Assembly: GCF_041729615.1 (NCBI RefSeq)
Contig: NZ_CP154874.1
Coordinates: forward strand, 2,733,001 to 2,797,000
Direction of reading: 5' to 3'
DNA: 64,000 nucleotides
From: Pseudomonas alcaligenes
GTDB taxonomy: Bacteria; Pseudomonadota; Gammaproteobacteria; Pseudomonadales; Pseudomonadaceae
The position numbers and the translations under genes were made by a program. Below the pieces are notes generated by a model. That model saw only the letters and a list, made by a program, of their open reading frames with translations. It had not been told where the DNA came from and ran no database searches. Below, piece after piece: positions 30,669-40,607 of this stretch (position 1 is the stretch's first letter; the number at the start of each line of letters is the position of its first letter).

Positions 30669-31590
30669 CCGCCCAGAGCACGCCGACGATCAGCAGGGCG
30701 ATGCCGGCCAGGGTCAGCGGCGCCGGCCACTGGCCGCGCAGGATGAAGGCATAGGCCAGTGCCGCCAGGGTCTCGAAGACGATCAGCTGGCCGGCCAGCG
30801 AGGTCGGCAGGCGCTGGCTGGCCTCGTTCCAGCACAGGGTGCCGACCCAGGAAGCGAGCAGGGCGATGACCAGCATCAGGGCGATGAACTGCTCCGGGCG
30901 CGGCCCCAGCGGCATGGCGAAGTCGCTGCCGCTGGCGGCCATGCCGGCCCACAGCAGGGCATAGCCGAGCAGGGCCATGGGCAGGGTCACCAGGCCCTGG
31001 GCGGTGGCCCAGGTGCGTGGGCTGCGCCCGGGATGGTCACGCAGCCAGTCGGCGTTGCGCAACGGGTACCAGGTCCAGCAGGCCACGGCGATCACCGCCA
31101 GCAGCGCGCCGCTGGCGTAGCGGCCCCAGTCGGTATTGCCGGCGGCGCTCAGGGCCTGCAGCTCGGCCTGGTTGACGCAGGCGATGCCGGCGCCGATCAG
31201 CCCCAGCGAGGGCAGCATCCGGGCCCAGGGCAGACGGCCGTCGCGCTCGACGTTGCGCAGGTTGGCGGCGATGGCGATGACCACCGGCAGGGTGCCGATG
31301 ATCATGGTCGGCAGCGGCCCGCCGGCGCGCTGGATGGCGCTGGCCAGGCACAGGTAGTAGAGCAGGTTGCCCACCGCCGACAGCTTCAGCGCCTCCAGCC
31401 AGTCGCTGCGCGACAGCTGGCGCAGGCGCGCGCGGTCGAGCCAGGCCAGAGGCAGGGCGATCAGGCCGAAGGCCAGGTAGCGCCCGACCGATTGCAGGGC
31501 GGCCGGGTATTCCGGCAGCAGCAGCGGGCCGACGAATACCAGCCCCCACATCATCCCGGCGATCAGGGCGAACAGCGTACCCATCCACAT
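30643..31590 (-). CDS. EamA/DMT-family transporter
   Basis: A 315-residue inner-membrane protein with about ten hydrophobic helices in two EamA repeats (FALIAGMMWGLVFVGPLLL at the N-terminus; LVIALLASWVGTLCWNEASQRLP in the second half). The start at 31590 (MWMGTLF) was chosen over 31611 because GAGGAG sits seven bases upstream. Drug/metabolite transporters of this family usually export small metabolites or amino acids; the substrate is not known. The last bases overlap the convergent solute-binding protein gene. Confidence 0.85.
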   Translation of the reverse strand: MWMGTLFALIAGMMWGLVFVGPLLLPEYPAALQSVGRYLAFGLIALPLAWLDRARLRQLSRSDWLEALKLSAVGNLLYYLCLASAIQRAGGPLPTMIIGTLPVVIAIAANLRNVERDGRLPWARMLPSLGLIGAGIACVNQAELQALSAAGNTDWGRYASGALLAVIAVACWTWYPLRNADWLRDHPGRSPRTWATAQGLVTLPMALLGYALLWAGMAASGSDFAMPLGPRPEQFIALMLVIALLASWVGTLCWNEASQRLPTSLAGQLIVFETLAALAYAFILRGQWPAPLTLAGIALLIVGVLWAVRVRPQRA

Positions 31591-31660
31591 GACAAGACTC
31601 CTCGTAGCCATCGCGGGTCAGTGTGGCTGCCCGGCGCGCGGCCGTCTTGAACGCTCTTGC

Positions 31661-32113
31661 TCAGGTGCGGCGCATGCCGACGTGCGGGATGTCGTCTTCC
31701 AGGTACGGCGCGGTCACCGCGACGAAGTCATAGCGGCCGTAGTAGCCCTGCAGGTGGGCTTGCGCCGAGAGGTAGATCGGCAGTCCGGGCCAGCGCTGCA
31801 GGCAGGCCGCCACGGCGCGCTCCATCAGCTGGTGGCCGAGGCCGCTGCCGCGCGCCTCGGGGGCGATCACCACGCGGCCGATCACCGCCTCGCCGCCCTG
31901 GGTCGCCGGGTCGAGCAGGCGCAGGTAGGCCAGCAGCCGCTCGTCCTGCCAGGCCAGCAGGTGGCAGGTATCGCAGAGCAGGTCCTGGCCATCGACGTCC
32001 TGGTAGGGGCAGTGCTGCTCGACCACGAAGACGCGCGAGCGCAGTTCGAGCAGGGCGTACAGCTCGCGCTTGTCCAGGTCGCTGTGGTGCTTGAGGTGCC
32101 AGGTCAGTTGCAT
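31661..32113 (-). CDS. elaA: GNAT-family N-acetyltransferase, ElaA type
   Basis: A 150-residue acetyltransferase. It shows the ElaA-like N-terminus (LTWHLKHHSDLDKRELYALLELRSRVFVVEQHCPYQDVDGQDL) and the GNAT acetyl-CoA loop IGRVVIAPEARGSGLGHQLMERAV. The substrate is unknown. The start lies 10 bases inside the end of the DinB gene, so translation is coupled. Confidence 0.88.
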   Translation of the reverse strand: MQLTWHLKHHSDLDKRELYALLELRSRVFVVEQHCPYQDVDGQDLLCDTCHLLAWQDERLLAYLRLLDPATQGGEAVIGRVVIAPEARGSGLGHQLMERAVAACLQRWPGLPIYLSAQAHLQGYYGRYDFVAVTAPYLEDDIPHVGMRRT

Positions 32114-32628
32114 GTCGGAGTGCTCGCAGGGGCGTGTGGGGCGGTCGCGGCGAGCTTGCCGAGCAGCCACTGCAGGCCGGCCAGGTGCTGCTGGTCGTGG
32201 CTGCACAGGTAGTGCAGCAGGCTGCGCAGGGTCAGCTCGCCGTAGCCCTCGAAGCGGGCCGGGCGCTGCAGCTGGGCCGCGTCGAGCGTGCCGAGCAGCG
32301 CCAGGGTCTCGCGCCGGGCGCGGTGGAACTCGGCCAGCACCGAGTCGGCATCCGCCTCGGCGTAGCGGCGTGCGCGGGCCATGGCCGCGCCGTCCAGCGA
32401 GAGCAGCAGCGGGTTGTCTTCGCTGAGGGTGCGGCGGATGCGCAGCTGGTAGCCCTCCACCTCGATGTCGCGCACATGGCAGAGCTGTTCGATGGCGCTG
32501 AAGGGCTCGCTGGGGATGCCCTCCCAGGACGCCGGCCGCCAGTGCCGGCAGGCGACGGGGAAGGCAGCGAAGTGGGCCTGCAGCTGGTCGGGAAAGACGG
32601 CGAGGGCGTTCAGGGTGAGGCTGAGCAT
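32104..32628 (-). CDS. DinB-family protein
   Basis: A 174-residue four-helix protein of the DinB/YfiT-like group, with the putative metal histidines in HVRDIEVEGYQ and HYLCSHDQQHL (a HxxxH-type end) and an N-terminal His in the first helix. Such proteins are thiol transferases or hydrolases with a metal; the substrate cannot be inferred. It forms a two-gene unit with elaA, the overlap being 10 bases. Confidence 0.82.
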   Translation of the reverse strand: MLSLTLNALAVFPDQLQAHFAAFPVACRHWRPASWEGIPSEPFSAIEQLCHVRDIEVEGYQLRIRRTLSEDNPLLLSLDGAAMARARRYAEADADSVLAEFHRARRETLALLGTLDAAQLQRPARFEGYGELTLRSLLHYLCSHDQQHLAGLQWLLGKLAATAPHAPASTPTCN

Positions 32629-32715
32629 GGCGCTGCTCCGGCGGACAGAGTTCCCATGCTGGCACGGCGCGGGCCGCGCCGCGCGATACAGATGGCGAGA
32701 AAATCGGGGCGGCAG

Positions 32716-33171
32716 TCAGGCCGCGTCGCGCCAGATGCGGAGGGCGGCGAACAGGTCGTCGGCTTCGCCGCAGCGCTCGATCAGCTCGGCGCGGCTCTCC
32801 AGCAGATGCTCGAGGAAACGCCCCACGAAGTCCCGCTGCGCCTGGCTGAAGGCCAGCACATGGCGGTTCTGCGGGCCGTCGTAGCTGAGATGGAAGAGGA
32901 ACTGGCCGATGTAGGAACTCTGCTCGTCGCTCTCCAGGCACAGGCGCACCAGCGCCGGGAAGTAGTAGCCCAGGCCCTCGGGAGTGACGAAGCACAGCGG
33001 GTCCCAGCCGGGGTTGCCCAGCTCGCGCAGGCCGATGCCGTCGATGCTTGCGTTGAGCAGCGTCTGGTCGTGCTCGCAGCATTCATCGCAGTGCCGGTAG
33101 TCGGTGAAGTGTGCGGGCCTGGGCGCGGCGAACAGCGCCTTGGCCTCTTCCAGCCAGTTCATGGTAGGCAT
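32716..33171 (-). CDS. Uncharacterised protein with an HCDECCEHD cysteine motif
   Basis: A 151-residue soluble protein, not recognised. The motif HCDECCEHD near residue 28 may bind a metal. The middle (FVTPEGLGYYFPALVRLCL) looks like a beta/alpha element seen in immunity-type (SMI1-like) proteins, but the similarity is weak. An ATG three codons in (MNWLEEAK) is an alternative start; neither has a good ribosome site. It lies 87 bases upstream of dinB on the same strand and is divergent from the HDOD gene. Confidence 0.72.
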   Translation of the reverse strand: MPTMNWLEEAKALFAAPRPAHFTDYRHCDECCEHDQTLLNASIDGIGLRELGNPGWDPLCFVTPEGLGYYFPALVRLCLESDEQSSYIGQFLFHLSYDGPQNRHVLAFSQAQRDFVGRFLEHLLESRAELIERCGEADDLFAALRIWRDAA

Positions 33172-33254
33172 GTGTGATGGAGGGCTTGGCCCATCATAGA
33201 CGTCCGAGCTGCCGGCAGCACCTACACTGCTTCTGGGGGGCTAGGAGGTGTGCC

Positions 33255-34112
33255 TTGGCGGTCGAGGTTTCGGACTATTCGATCTACCGGCGGGTGGTGT
33301 CGCAGCTGATGCAGGGCCAGGAACAGCTGCCCAGCCTGCCGGCGCTGACCCTGGAGATCCGCCGGGCGCTGAGCGACGGCCAGGTCAGCCTGGGCGCACT
33401 GGCGCGCCTGGTCAGCCGCGACCCGGCGCTGGCCGCGCTGCTGATGAAGCACGCCTCCTGCGCCCTGTATCGCCACCCGGTGGCGCCGCGCACCCTGCAG
33501 GAAGTGATAGTGCTGCTCGGCGTGGGCGAGGTCGATCGCATCACCATGGTGCACAGCATCAAGAGCCTGTTCACCCTGCACAGCCCGGCGCACAAGCGCC
33601 TGTTCATGGAGGTCTGGGAGCGCCTGGTGCTCAAGGCCAGCACCTGCGCCATGCTCGCCCGCCTGCTCGGCCAGGTGGCGCCGGAGCACGCCCTGCTGGC
33701 CAGCCTGCTCAGCGAGGTGGGCACCCTGGCCGTGCTCTCGGCGTTCAAGGACGAGGCGCAGATTCCCTCCGGCGAGCTGTACTACAAGTTGTGCCGCGAA
33801 TACAGCAAGTCGCTGGGGGTGATAGTGCTGAAGAAGTGGGCGGTGGACGACGAGTACATCGGGGTGATCCGTGGCGCCGGCAACTGGGGCGCCAGCAACG
33901 GATGGGAGCTGGAGCTGATCGATCTGGTCAACCTGGCCCTGTTCCATGCCATCAAGGAGCGCGATGCCCTGGCCGAGCTGCCGCAGCTGGTGGAGCTGGC
34001 GGCCTACCACAAGCTGCGGCCGCCGCTGAACTTCATCGGCGACAACGGCGAGCTGGAGCTGGTGGTCAGCCACCGCGCGGACATCCACGCCATCGCCGCC
34101 ACCCTGCGCTGA
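33255..34112 (+). CDS. HDOD-domain protein
   Basis: A 285-residue protein with an HDOD (metal-dead HD-related) domain: LPSLPALTLEIRRALSDGQVSLGALARLVSRDPALAALLMKHAS is the typical entry block, followed by VIVLLGVGEVDRITMVHSI. The start is the TTG at 33255, chosen because AGGAGG ends six bases upstream and no ATG fits. HDOD proteins without other domains often act in signalling linked to motility or c-di-GMP; the role is not shown here. It is divergent from the HCDECC protein gene. Confidence 0.87.
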   Translation: MAVEVSDYSIYRRVVSQLMQGQEQLPSLPALTLEIRRALSDGQVSLGALARLVSRDPALAALLMKHASCALYRHPVAPRTLQEVIVLLGVGEVDRITMVHSIKSLFTLHSPAHKRLFMEVWERLVLKASTCAMLARLLGQVAPEHALLASLLSEVGTLAVLSAFKDEAQIPSGELYYKLCREYSKSLGVIVLKKWAVDDEYIGVIRGAGNWGASNGWELELIDLVNLALFHAIKERDALAELPQLVELAAYHKLRPPLNFIGDNGELELVVSHRADIHAIAATLR

Positions 34113-34212
34113 GCTGGCGGCCGCGGCGCGCGCGCCTGGCGCCGTCGGTCTGCCGGGTTGCCGCCTGGCCTGCTAAGGTCGTGCTGCACCGCTACCGCCA
34201 CGAGAGCCCGCC

Positions 34213-35079
34213 ATGTCCGCACCCTGCATCCTGATCCCCCTGCCGCGCCGCGATTTCGATCCCAGCGAGGCCGCCCTGGCCTGGCGCCAGCTGCGCCGGG
34301 CCGGCTACCGGGTGTGCTTCGCCACTCCGGACGGCCAGCCGGCGGAGCCGGACCCGCAGATGCTCAGCGGCGAGGGCCTGGATGCCTGGGGCCTGGTCCC
34401 CGGCCTGCGCCGGCTCCGGCTGCTCGGCCTGCTGCTGCGCGCCAACGGCGCGGCGCGTGCGGCCTGCGCCGAGATGCTGGAGGACCCGGACTACCGGCAG
34501 CCGCTGCGCCACGAGGGCTTGCGCGTCGAGGACTTCGCCGGCCTGATGCTGCCCGGCGGGCACTGGGCCCGCGGCATGCGCGAGTACCTGGAGAGCAAAA
34601 GCCTGCAGGCCCTGGTCGCGGCTTTCTTTGCCGCCGACAAGCCGGTGGCGGCGGTCTGCCACGGCGTGCTGCTGGCGGCGCGCAGCCAGGGCGCGGACGG
34701 CCGCTCGGTGCTGCACGGGCGCAAGACCACCGGCCTGACCTGGAAGATGGAGAAGACCGCCTGGGACCTGACCCGCTTCTACGGCCGCTGGTGGGACGGC
34801 GACTACTACCGCACCTATTCCGAGGCGCGGGGCGAGCCGGCCGGCTACATGAGCGTGCAGGGCGAGGTGGGCCGACTGCTGGCCAGCCCGGCGGATTTTC
34901 TCGATGTGCCGCGCGACGCCCCCGACTTCTGGCGCAAGACCAGCGGCCTGCACCGCGACACGCCCGACGACAGCCGCCCGGCCTGGGTGGTGCGCGACGG
35001 CAACTATGTCTCCGGGCGCTGGCCGGGCGACATGCACGAGCTGATGCGGCGCTTTATCGAGCTGCTGCCGACGGCGTAG
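34213..35079 (+). CDS. DJ-1/PfpI-like type 1 glutamine amidotransferase domain protein
   Basis: A 288-residue protein with a class I glutamine amidotransferase/PfpI fold: ILIPLPRRDFDPSEAALAWRQLRRAGYRVCFATPDG at the N-terminus, FAGLMLPGGHWARGMREYL, and the nucleophile elbow PVAAVCHGVLLAAR with Cys and His. The usual third residue lies in the C-terminal part. Members can be glyoxalases, chaperones or amidases; the specific job is unknown. Its stop codon TAG is the TAG of a REP sequence (GTAGCC at 35076), so the repeat touches the coding end. Confidence 0.87.
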   Translation: MSAPCILIPLPRRDFDPSEAALAWRQLRRAGYRVCFATPDGQPAEPDPQMLSGEGLDAWGLVPGLRRLRLLGLLLRANGAARAACAEMLEDPDYRQPLRHEGLRVEDFAGLMLPGGHWARGMREYLESKSLQALVAAFFAADKPVAAVCHGVLLAARSQGADGRSVLHGRKTTGLTWKMEKTAWDLTRFYGRWWDGDYYRTYSEARGEPAGYMSVQGEVGRLLASPADFLDVPRDAPDFWRKTSGLHRDTPDDSRPAWVVRDGNYVSGRWPGDMHELMRRFIELLPTA

Positions 35080-35135
35080 CCCGGATGCAATCCGGGAATA
35101 CAGGTAGCACCGCCCCCGGATTGCATCCGGGCTAC
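35076..35135. repeat. REP doublet (REPIN-like), copy 1
   Basis: Two 21-base REP units in inverted orientation, GTAGCCCGGATGCAATCC(GGG) at 35076-35096 and its exact reverse complement at 35115-35135, with an 18-base spacer. Each unit is itself a hairpin (CCCGGAT-GCA-ATCCGGG). Copies 2 and 3 lie at 36514 and 39029. The unit begins within the stop codon of the preceding gene. Confidence 0.92.
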
Positions 35136-35253
35136 GTACTGCCCAGGCCGTAGGCGTCCCTGTAGGCGCGAGTTCTGCGGCGCCCGTGTCTGTCTATCGT
35201 AGGGTGGGTAAGACCCGGGCAGCGGTCAACGCGGGTATCACTCCTGCGCGGTG

Positions 35254-36438
35254 CTAGACAAACTGCGCGGCGGCATGCGCCGAGGCCCAGGCCCACTGGA
35301 AGTTGAAGCCGCCCAGGTGGCCGGTGACGTCCAGCACCTCGCCGATGAAGTACAGGCCCGGCGACTTCTGCGATTCCATGGTCTTCGACGACACCTCGCG
35401 GGTGTCGATGCCGCCCAGGGTCACCTCGGCGGTGCGGTAGCCCTCGGTGCCGGCCGGCACCAGGGTCCACTCGGCCAGTTTCTGCGCCACTGCCTCCAGC
35501 TCCGCCGGCGTGTACTGCTTGAGCGGCTTGCTGACGAACCACTGCTCGGCCAGCAGGCCGGCCATCTTCTTGGTGAACAGCTCGGCCAGCAGGGTCTTCA
35601 GCTCGCTGTTCGACCGTTCGCGCTGCTGTGCCGCCAGCCATTCGGGCAGGTCGATGTGCGGCAGCAGGTTGATGCTGATGGCATCGCCCGGCTGCCAGTA
35701 CGAGGAGATCTGCAGGATCGCCGGGCCGCTCAACCCCCTGTGGGTGAACAGGATGTTCTCCTTGAAGCTGACCCCGTTGCAGCTGACCACGCAGTCCTCC
35801 ACCGAGGTGCCGGACAGCTCGGTGCACAGCGCCTTGAGCTGTGGCTCGGTGATGGTGAAGGGCACCAGGCCGGCGTGGGTCGGCAGCAGGGTATGGCCGA
35901 ACTGCCTGGCCACCTGGTAGCCGAAGCCCGTGGCGCCGAGGGTGGGGATGGACAGGCCGCCGGTGGCGATCACCAGCGACTCGCAGCTGAACTCGCCGGC
36001 GCTGGTGCGCAGGGCATAGCCGTTCGCGGTCTTGTCGATGGTCTCGACCGCAGTATCCAGGCGCAGGTCGACGCCGTGCTCGTCGCACTCGGCCAGCAGC
36101 ATATTGAGGATGTCGCTGGCCTTGCGGTCGCAGAACAGCTGGCCGAGTTTCTTCTCGTGGTAGGGCACGTCGTGCTTGACCACCAGCTCGACGAAGTCCC
36201 ACTGGCTGTAGCGGGCCAGGGCCGACTTGCAGAAGTGCGGGTTGTGCGAGAGGAAGTTGGCCGGCTCGCAGTACATGTTGGTGAAGTTGCAGCGCCCGCC
36301 GCCGGACATGAGGATCTTCTTGCCCGGCTTGTTGGCGTGGTCCAGCAGCAGCACGCCACGCCCGCGCGCGGCGGCCTTGGCCGCGCACATCAGGCCGGCG
36401 GCGCCGGCGCCGATGATGATGACCGGGAAGAAGGACAA
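35254..36438 (-). CDS. HI0933-family flavoprotein (NAD(P)/FAD-dependent oxidoreductase)
   Basis: A 394-residue FAD protein of the HI0933/YhiN family: dinucleotide motif VIIIGAGAAGLMCAAKAAARG at the N-terminus, then the family signature KPGKKILMSGGGRCNFTN, and FQWAWASAHAAAQFV closing the FAD domain at the C-terminus. The family is widespread but its substrate is unknown. It is a single minus-strand gene between repeat-containing gaps. The gap 35136-35253 also holds a GTAGGGTGGGTAAG fragment resembling another gammaproteobacterial repeat. Confidence 0.9.
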   Translation of the reverse strand: MSFFPVIIIGAGAAGLMCAAKAAARGRGVLLLDHANKPGKKILMSGGGRCNFTNMYCEPANFLSHNPHFCKSALARYSQWDFVELVVKHDVPYHEKKLGQLFCDRKASDILNMLLAECDEHGVDLRLDTAVETIDKTANGYALRTSAGEFSCESLVIATGGLSIPTLGATGFGYQVARQFGHTLLPTHAGLVPFTITEPQLKALCTELSGTSVEDCVVSCNGVSFKENILFTHRGLSGPAILQISSYWQPGDAISINLLPHIDLPEWLAAQQRERSNSELKTLLAELFTKKMAGLLAEQWFVSKPLKQYTPAELEAVAQKLAEWTLVPAGTEGYRTAEVTLGGIDTREVSSKTMESQKSPGLYFIGEVLDVTGHLGGFNFQWAWASAHAAAQFV

Positions 36439-36513
36439 GGGCTGTACCTCGGGACTGTGCGGAAGGGGCGCATTCTAGCGGAAAGCGTTGCCAAGCCTGA
36501 GGGCCGTCGTCGT

Positions 36514-36571
36514 GTGGCTTGGATGCCATCTGGAAACTGGCAGGCCCGCCCCCGGATTGCATCCGGGCTAC
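36514..36571. repeat. REP doublet, copy 2 (left arm decayed)
   Basis: The right REP unit CCCGGATTGCATCCGGG with CTAC at 36551-36571 is intact. The left arm at 36514-36533 is a mutated form (GTGGCTTGGATGCCATCTGG), and the spacer still resembles that of copy 3 (AAACTGGCAG against AAACAGGCAG). Confidence 0.8.
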
Positions 36572-36586
36572 GCCGGCTGGTGCGGT

Positions 36587-36625
36587 GACCCTCTCCCCAG
36601 CCCTCTCCCATAAATGGGAGCGGGG
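36587..36625. repeat. CCTCTCCC palindromic repeat, copy 3 (half element)
   Basis: A hairpin CTCCCAT/ATGGGAG with a 2-base loop is preceded by GACCCTCTCCCCA, the same run that precedes the second hairpin in copy 1. Only the right half of the doublet is present, joined to the REP copy just left of it. Confidence 0.78.
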
Positions 36626-36683
36626 GCAACAGCGGCACCGTGCAATTCGTCACCCCTGGCCCGTTTAGGGGGGCGAGGGTGAC

Positions 36684-38876
36684 TCAGGCCGCCTGGGCCT
36701 CGCCGGGCTGCGGTACCTGCTTCTGCAGGTGCGCCACCAGGGTGCGCAGTGGCGCCAGTTGGCGGCAGATCAGGCCGAGCTGCACCTGCACCAGGCGGTG
36801 GCCTTCGTCCATCTCCTCCGGCAGCTGCTCCAGCTCTTCGGCCAGGCGCTGGTCGGTCTCGTCGTACACCGCCACCGGCTGGTTGTCGCGCAGGCAGGCG
36901 GCGATGGCCTCCAGGCTCTGGCTGATATGGGCCACGGCGCGCTCGTGCAGGGCGTCGCTGGCGTCGTCGGCCAGGCTCGCGCGGTGCGCGCCGAGGGCCG
37001 AGAGGTAGCTGAGCAGGGTGTGCGACAGCACCAGGAAGCGGAAGCCGGTCTCGGCGTCCTTCCTGAAGTGGCCGGGCTCCAGCAGCATGTTGGCCAGGGT
37101 GGTGGACAGCGCCGCGTCGGCGTTGTGCGCGTTGCGCCGGGCCAGGCGGTAACTCAGGTCGTCGCGGGCGCCGGACTCGTACTGCTGCATGATCTGCAGC
37201 AGGTAGCGGCTGTTGCTGCTGAGGGTGCTGGCCAGCACCTGGTTGAGCTTGCGGCCCTGCCAGTCGGGCAGGATCAGGAACACCGCCAGGCCGGCGATCA
37301 CCGTGCCCAGCACGGTATCCACCAGGCGCGGCCAGAGCAGGGTGTAGGCGTCGCTGATCTGGTTGAAGCAGAGCACCACCACCAGGGTCATGGCGGTGGT
37401 GGCCAGGGTGTAGCGGTCGACCCGGTTGGTGAAGAACACCACCCCTGCGGCCACGGCGAACAGCGACTGCAGCAGCGGGTCGGGGAACAGGCGGATCAGC
37501 GCCCAGCCCAGCACCAGGCCGAGCAGGGTGCCGCTGACCCGCTGCACCAGGCGCAGGCGGGTGGCGCCGTAGCTGGGGCGGCAGACGAACAATGTGGTGA
37601 GCAGGATCCAGTAGCCCTGCTGCGGGTGGATCCAGTGCAGCAGGCCATAGCCGGCGAGCAGGGCGACGGACAGGCGCAGGGCGTGGCGGAACACCAGGCT
37701 GGTCGGGGTGACGTGCTGGCGCAGGCGCTCGAAGGCGTCCTTCAGGCTCTGCGGCGAGCGATCGAGCAGGGCGCTGTCCTGCTCGTCGGCCAGGGCATCC
37801 GGGTTGCTGGCGCTGGTCAGCTTGCGCTCCAGGCTGGCCAGGTTGCCCGCCAGGGCGCCGAGGGCGCGCAGCAGGCGGCGCCAGGCCGGGTTGTTCTGCT
37901 CGCGCAGGTAGGCCATGGAGGCGTCCAGCTCGGCCATGGCCTGGCTGTTGTCGTTGTAGTCGAACGGCTGGCGCAGGCGGATGGCCCGGCCCAGGGCCTG
38001 GCAGGCCTTGCCCTGCTGGCTCAGCAGGCGGCCGCAGCGGAACATCACGTCGCTGTGGAAGAAGGCCTCGGCCAGGGCGTTGTAGGGGTAGTGCGAGGAG
38101 CTGGCGCGCTCGTGGATGTCCTGGGCGATGAAGTACAGCTTGAGGTAGCGGTTGATCTTCTGCCCGCTGCGCTTGCGGCTCATGCGGTTGAGGATGATGT
38201 CCTTGGCCTGGTTCAGCGCCGTCACCACCCGGCCGTTCTGCCGCGCCAGCTCCAGGCGGCGGGCCTCGATGTCGAGCTTGCGCACCGGTTCGAACAGCGA
38301 GGCCTTCAGGCGCAGGTAGGCGCCCAGCTCCTCGAACACCCGCGCCAGTGCCTGCTGCACCGGCTGCTGGCTGAACAGCGCACTCCACAGGATGCCGAGC
38401 AGGCCGTACCAGGCGGCGCCGGCGATCAGCAGCAGTGGCTCCTGCCAGAAGCCGCCGGCCAGGCCGGCGCGGTGCTCCAGGCCGATGGCGGTGTAGATGG
38501 CCAGGATCAGGGTGGCCTGAGCCACCGCCGCGTAGCGCTCGCCAATGCCGCCGAGCAGGGTCATGGCGAAGGCCGCCAGCGCCAGGCCGCTGCCGAACAG
38601 CCAGGGATAGGGGAACAGCAGCTGCACCGACACGGCGGTGGCGGCGAAGCAGACCAGGGTGACCAGCAGGGCCTGGGTGCGGCCGCGCCAGTGGTCGTCG
38701 CTCTCGGCCAGGGCGCTGGCGATGCAGCCGAGGAACAGCGGAATGACGAAGGCGATGCGGTCCAGGTACCAGCACAGCGCCATGGCGCCGGCCAGGGCGA
38801 TGAATACGCGCACGCCGTAGGTGAACTTCTCGCGCGCCCAGAGCTGGCGCCAGGTGTGTTGCAACGATGAGGGCAT
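36684..38876 (-). CDS. yccS: YccS/YhfK-family inner-membrane protein (FUSC domain)
   Basis: A 730-residue membrane protein with the two six-helix FUSC-type halves typical of YccS/YhfK: the first block (residues about 20-165, FTYGVRVFIALAGAMALCW) and the second block (residues about 400-540, HALRLSVALLAGYGLLHWIHPQQGYWILLTTLFVCRP), with a long cytoplasmic part between and after. It is related to the p-hydroxybenzoic acid efflux proteins and aluminium-activated transporters, but its substrate is not known. Length is close to that of E. coli YccS (717). No terminator is seen after it, except the CCTCTCCC hairpin. Confidence 0.88.
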   Translation of the reverse strand: MPSSLQHTWRQLWAREKFTYGVRVFIALAGAMALCWYLDRIAFVIPLFLGCIASALAESDDHWRGRTQALLVTLVCFAATAVSVQLLFPYPWLFGSGLALAAFAMTLLGGIGERYAAVAQATLILAIYTAIGLEHRAGLAGGFWQEPLLLIAGAAWYGLLGILWSALFSQQPVQQALARVFEELGAYLRLKASLFEPVRKLDIEARRLELARQNGRVVTALNQAKDIILNRMSRKRSGQKINRYLKLYFIAQDIHERASSSHYPYNALAEAFFHSDVMFRCGRLLSQQGKACQALGRAIRLRQPFDYNDNSQAMAELDASMAYLREQNNPAWRRLLRALGALAGNLASLERKLTSASNPDALADEQDSALLDRSPQSLKDAFERLRQHVTPTSLVFRHALRLSVALLAGYGLLHWIHPQQGYWILLTTLFVCRPSYGATRLRLVQRVSGTLLGLVLGWALIRLFPDPLLQSLFAVAAGVVFFTNRVDRYTLATTAMTLVVVLCFNQISDAYTLLWPRLVDTVLGTVIAGLAVFLILPDWQGRKLNQVLASTLSSNSRYLLQIMQQYESGARDDLSYRLARRNAHNADAALSTTLANMLLEPGHFRKDAETGFRFLVLSHTLLSYLSALGAHRASLADDASDALHERAVAHISQSLEAIAACLRDNQPVAVYDETDQRLAEELEQLPEEMDEGHRLVQVQLGLICRQLAPLRTLVAHLQKQVPQPGEAQAA

Positions 38877-39028
38877 GGGGCGAACGGCTACCCGCGAGCA
38901 ATGAGGTGGTTTGCCGAAGAAGACGGCGATGGTGGTGCGCGAGGCACCATTTTATTGACCTTTCGCTCAGAGGATAGTCCGCCGCAACCGGCAATGAAAA
39001 CGGGCCCGTGGAGCCAGGCTGCTCGGTC

Positions 39029-39087
39029 GTAGCCCGGATGCAATCCGGGAAACAGGCAGCTCCGCTCCCGGATTACATCCGGGCTAC
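39029..39087. repeat. REP doublet, copy 3
   Basis: REP units at 39029-39049 and 39067-39087 in inverted orientation, with a 17-base spacer. The right unit differs from the others by one loop base (TAC instead of TGC). It is the main feature in the 297-base gap 38877-39173 between yccS and ntrC, which also holds the ntrC terminator. Confidence 0.92.
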
Positions 39088-39129
39088 AGTGCTTGCTGTG
39101 GATGGCGCAGTCGCTTCTGCCGCGCCATG

Positions 39130-39152
39130 AAAAAACGGGCCCGCAGGCCCGT
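39130..39152 (-). terminator. Rho-independent terminator after ntrC
   Basis: Read on the minus strand: ACGGGCC-TGCG-GGCCCGT followed by a T run, 22 bases after the ntrC stop codon. Confidence 0.85.
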
Positions 39153-39173
39153 CCGGATCAGCTTGGCTGGTGC

Positions 39174-40603
<1,430 letters not shown>

Positions 40604-40607
<4 letters not shown>

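Noticed and set aside
35160..35253. GTAGGGTGGGTAAG stretch as a further REP element
   Set aside because: Resembles a known gammaproteobacterial repeat start, but no matching inverted arm is found nearby, so it was only mentioned with the neighbouring gene.
36568..38994. Minus-strand 808-codon frame overlapping yccS in another frame
   Set aside because: Pro/Arg/Gly/Ala-rich shadow; the yccS frame has clear membrane helices and family blocks.
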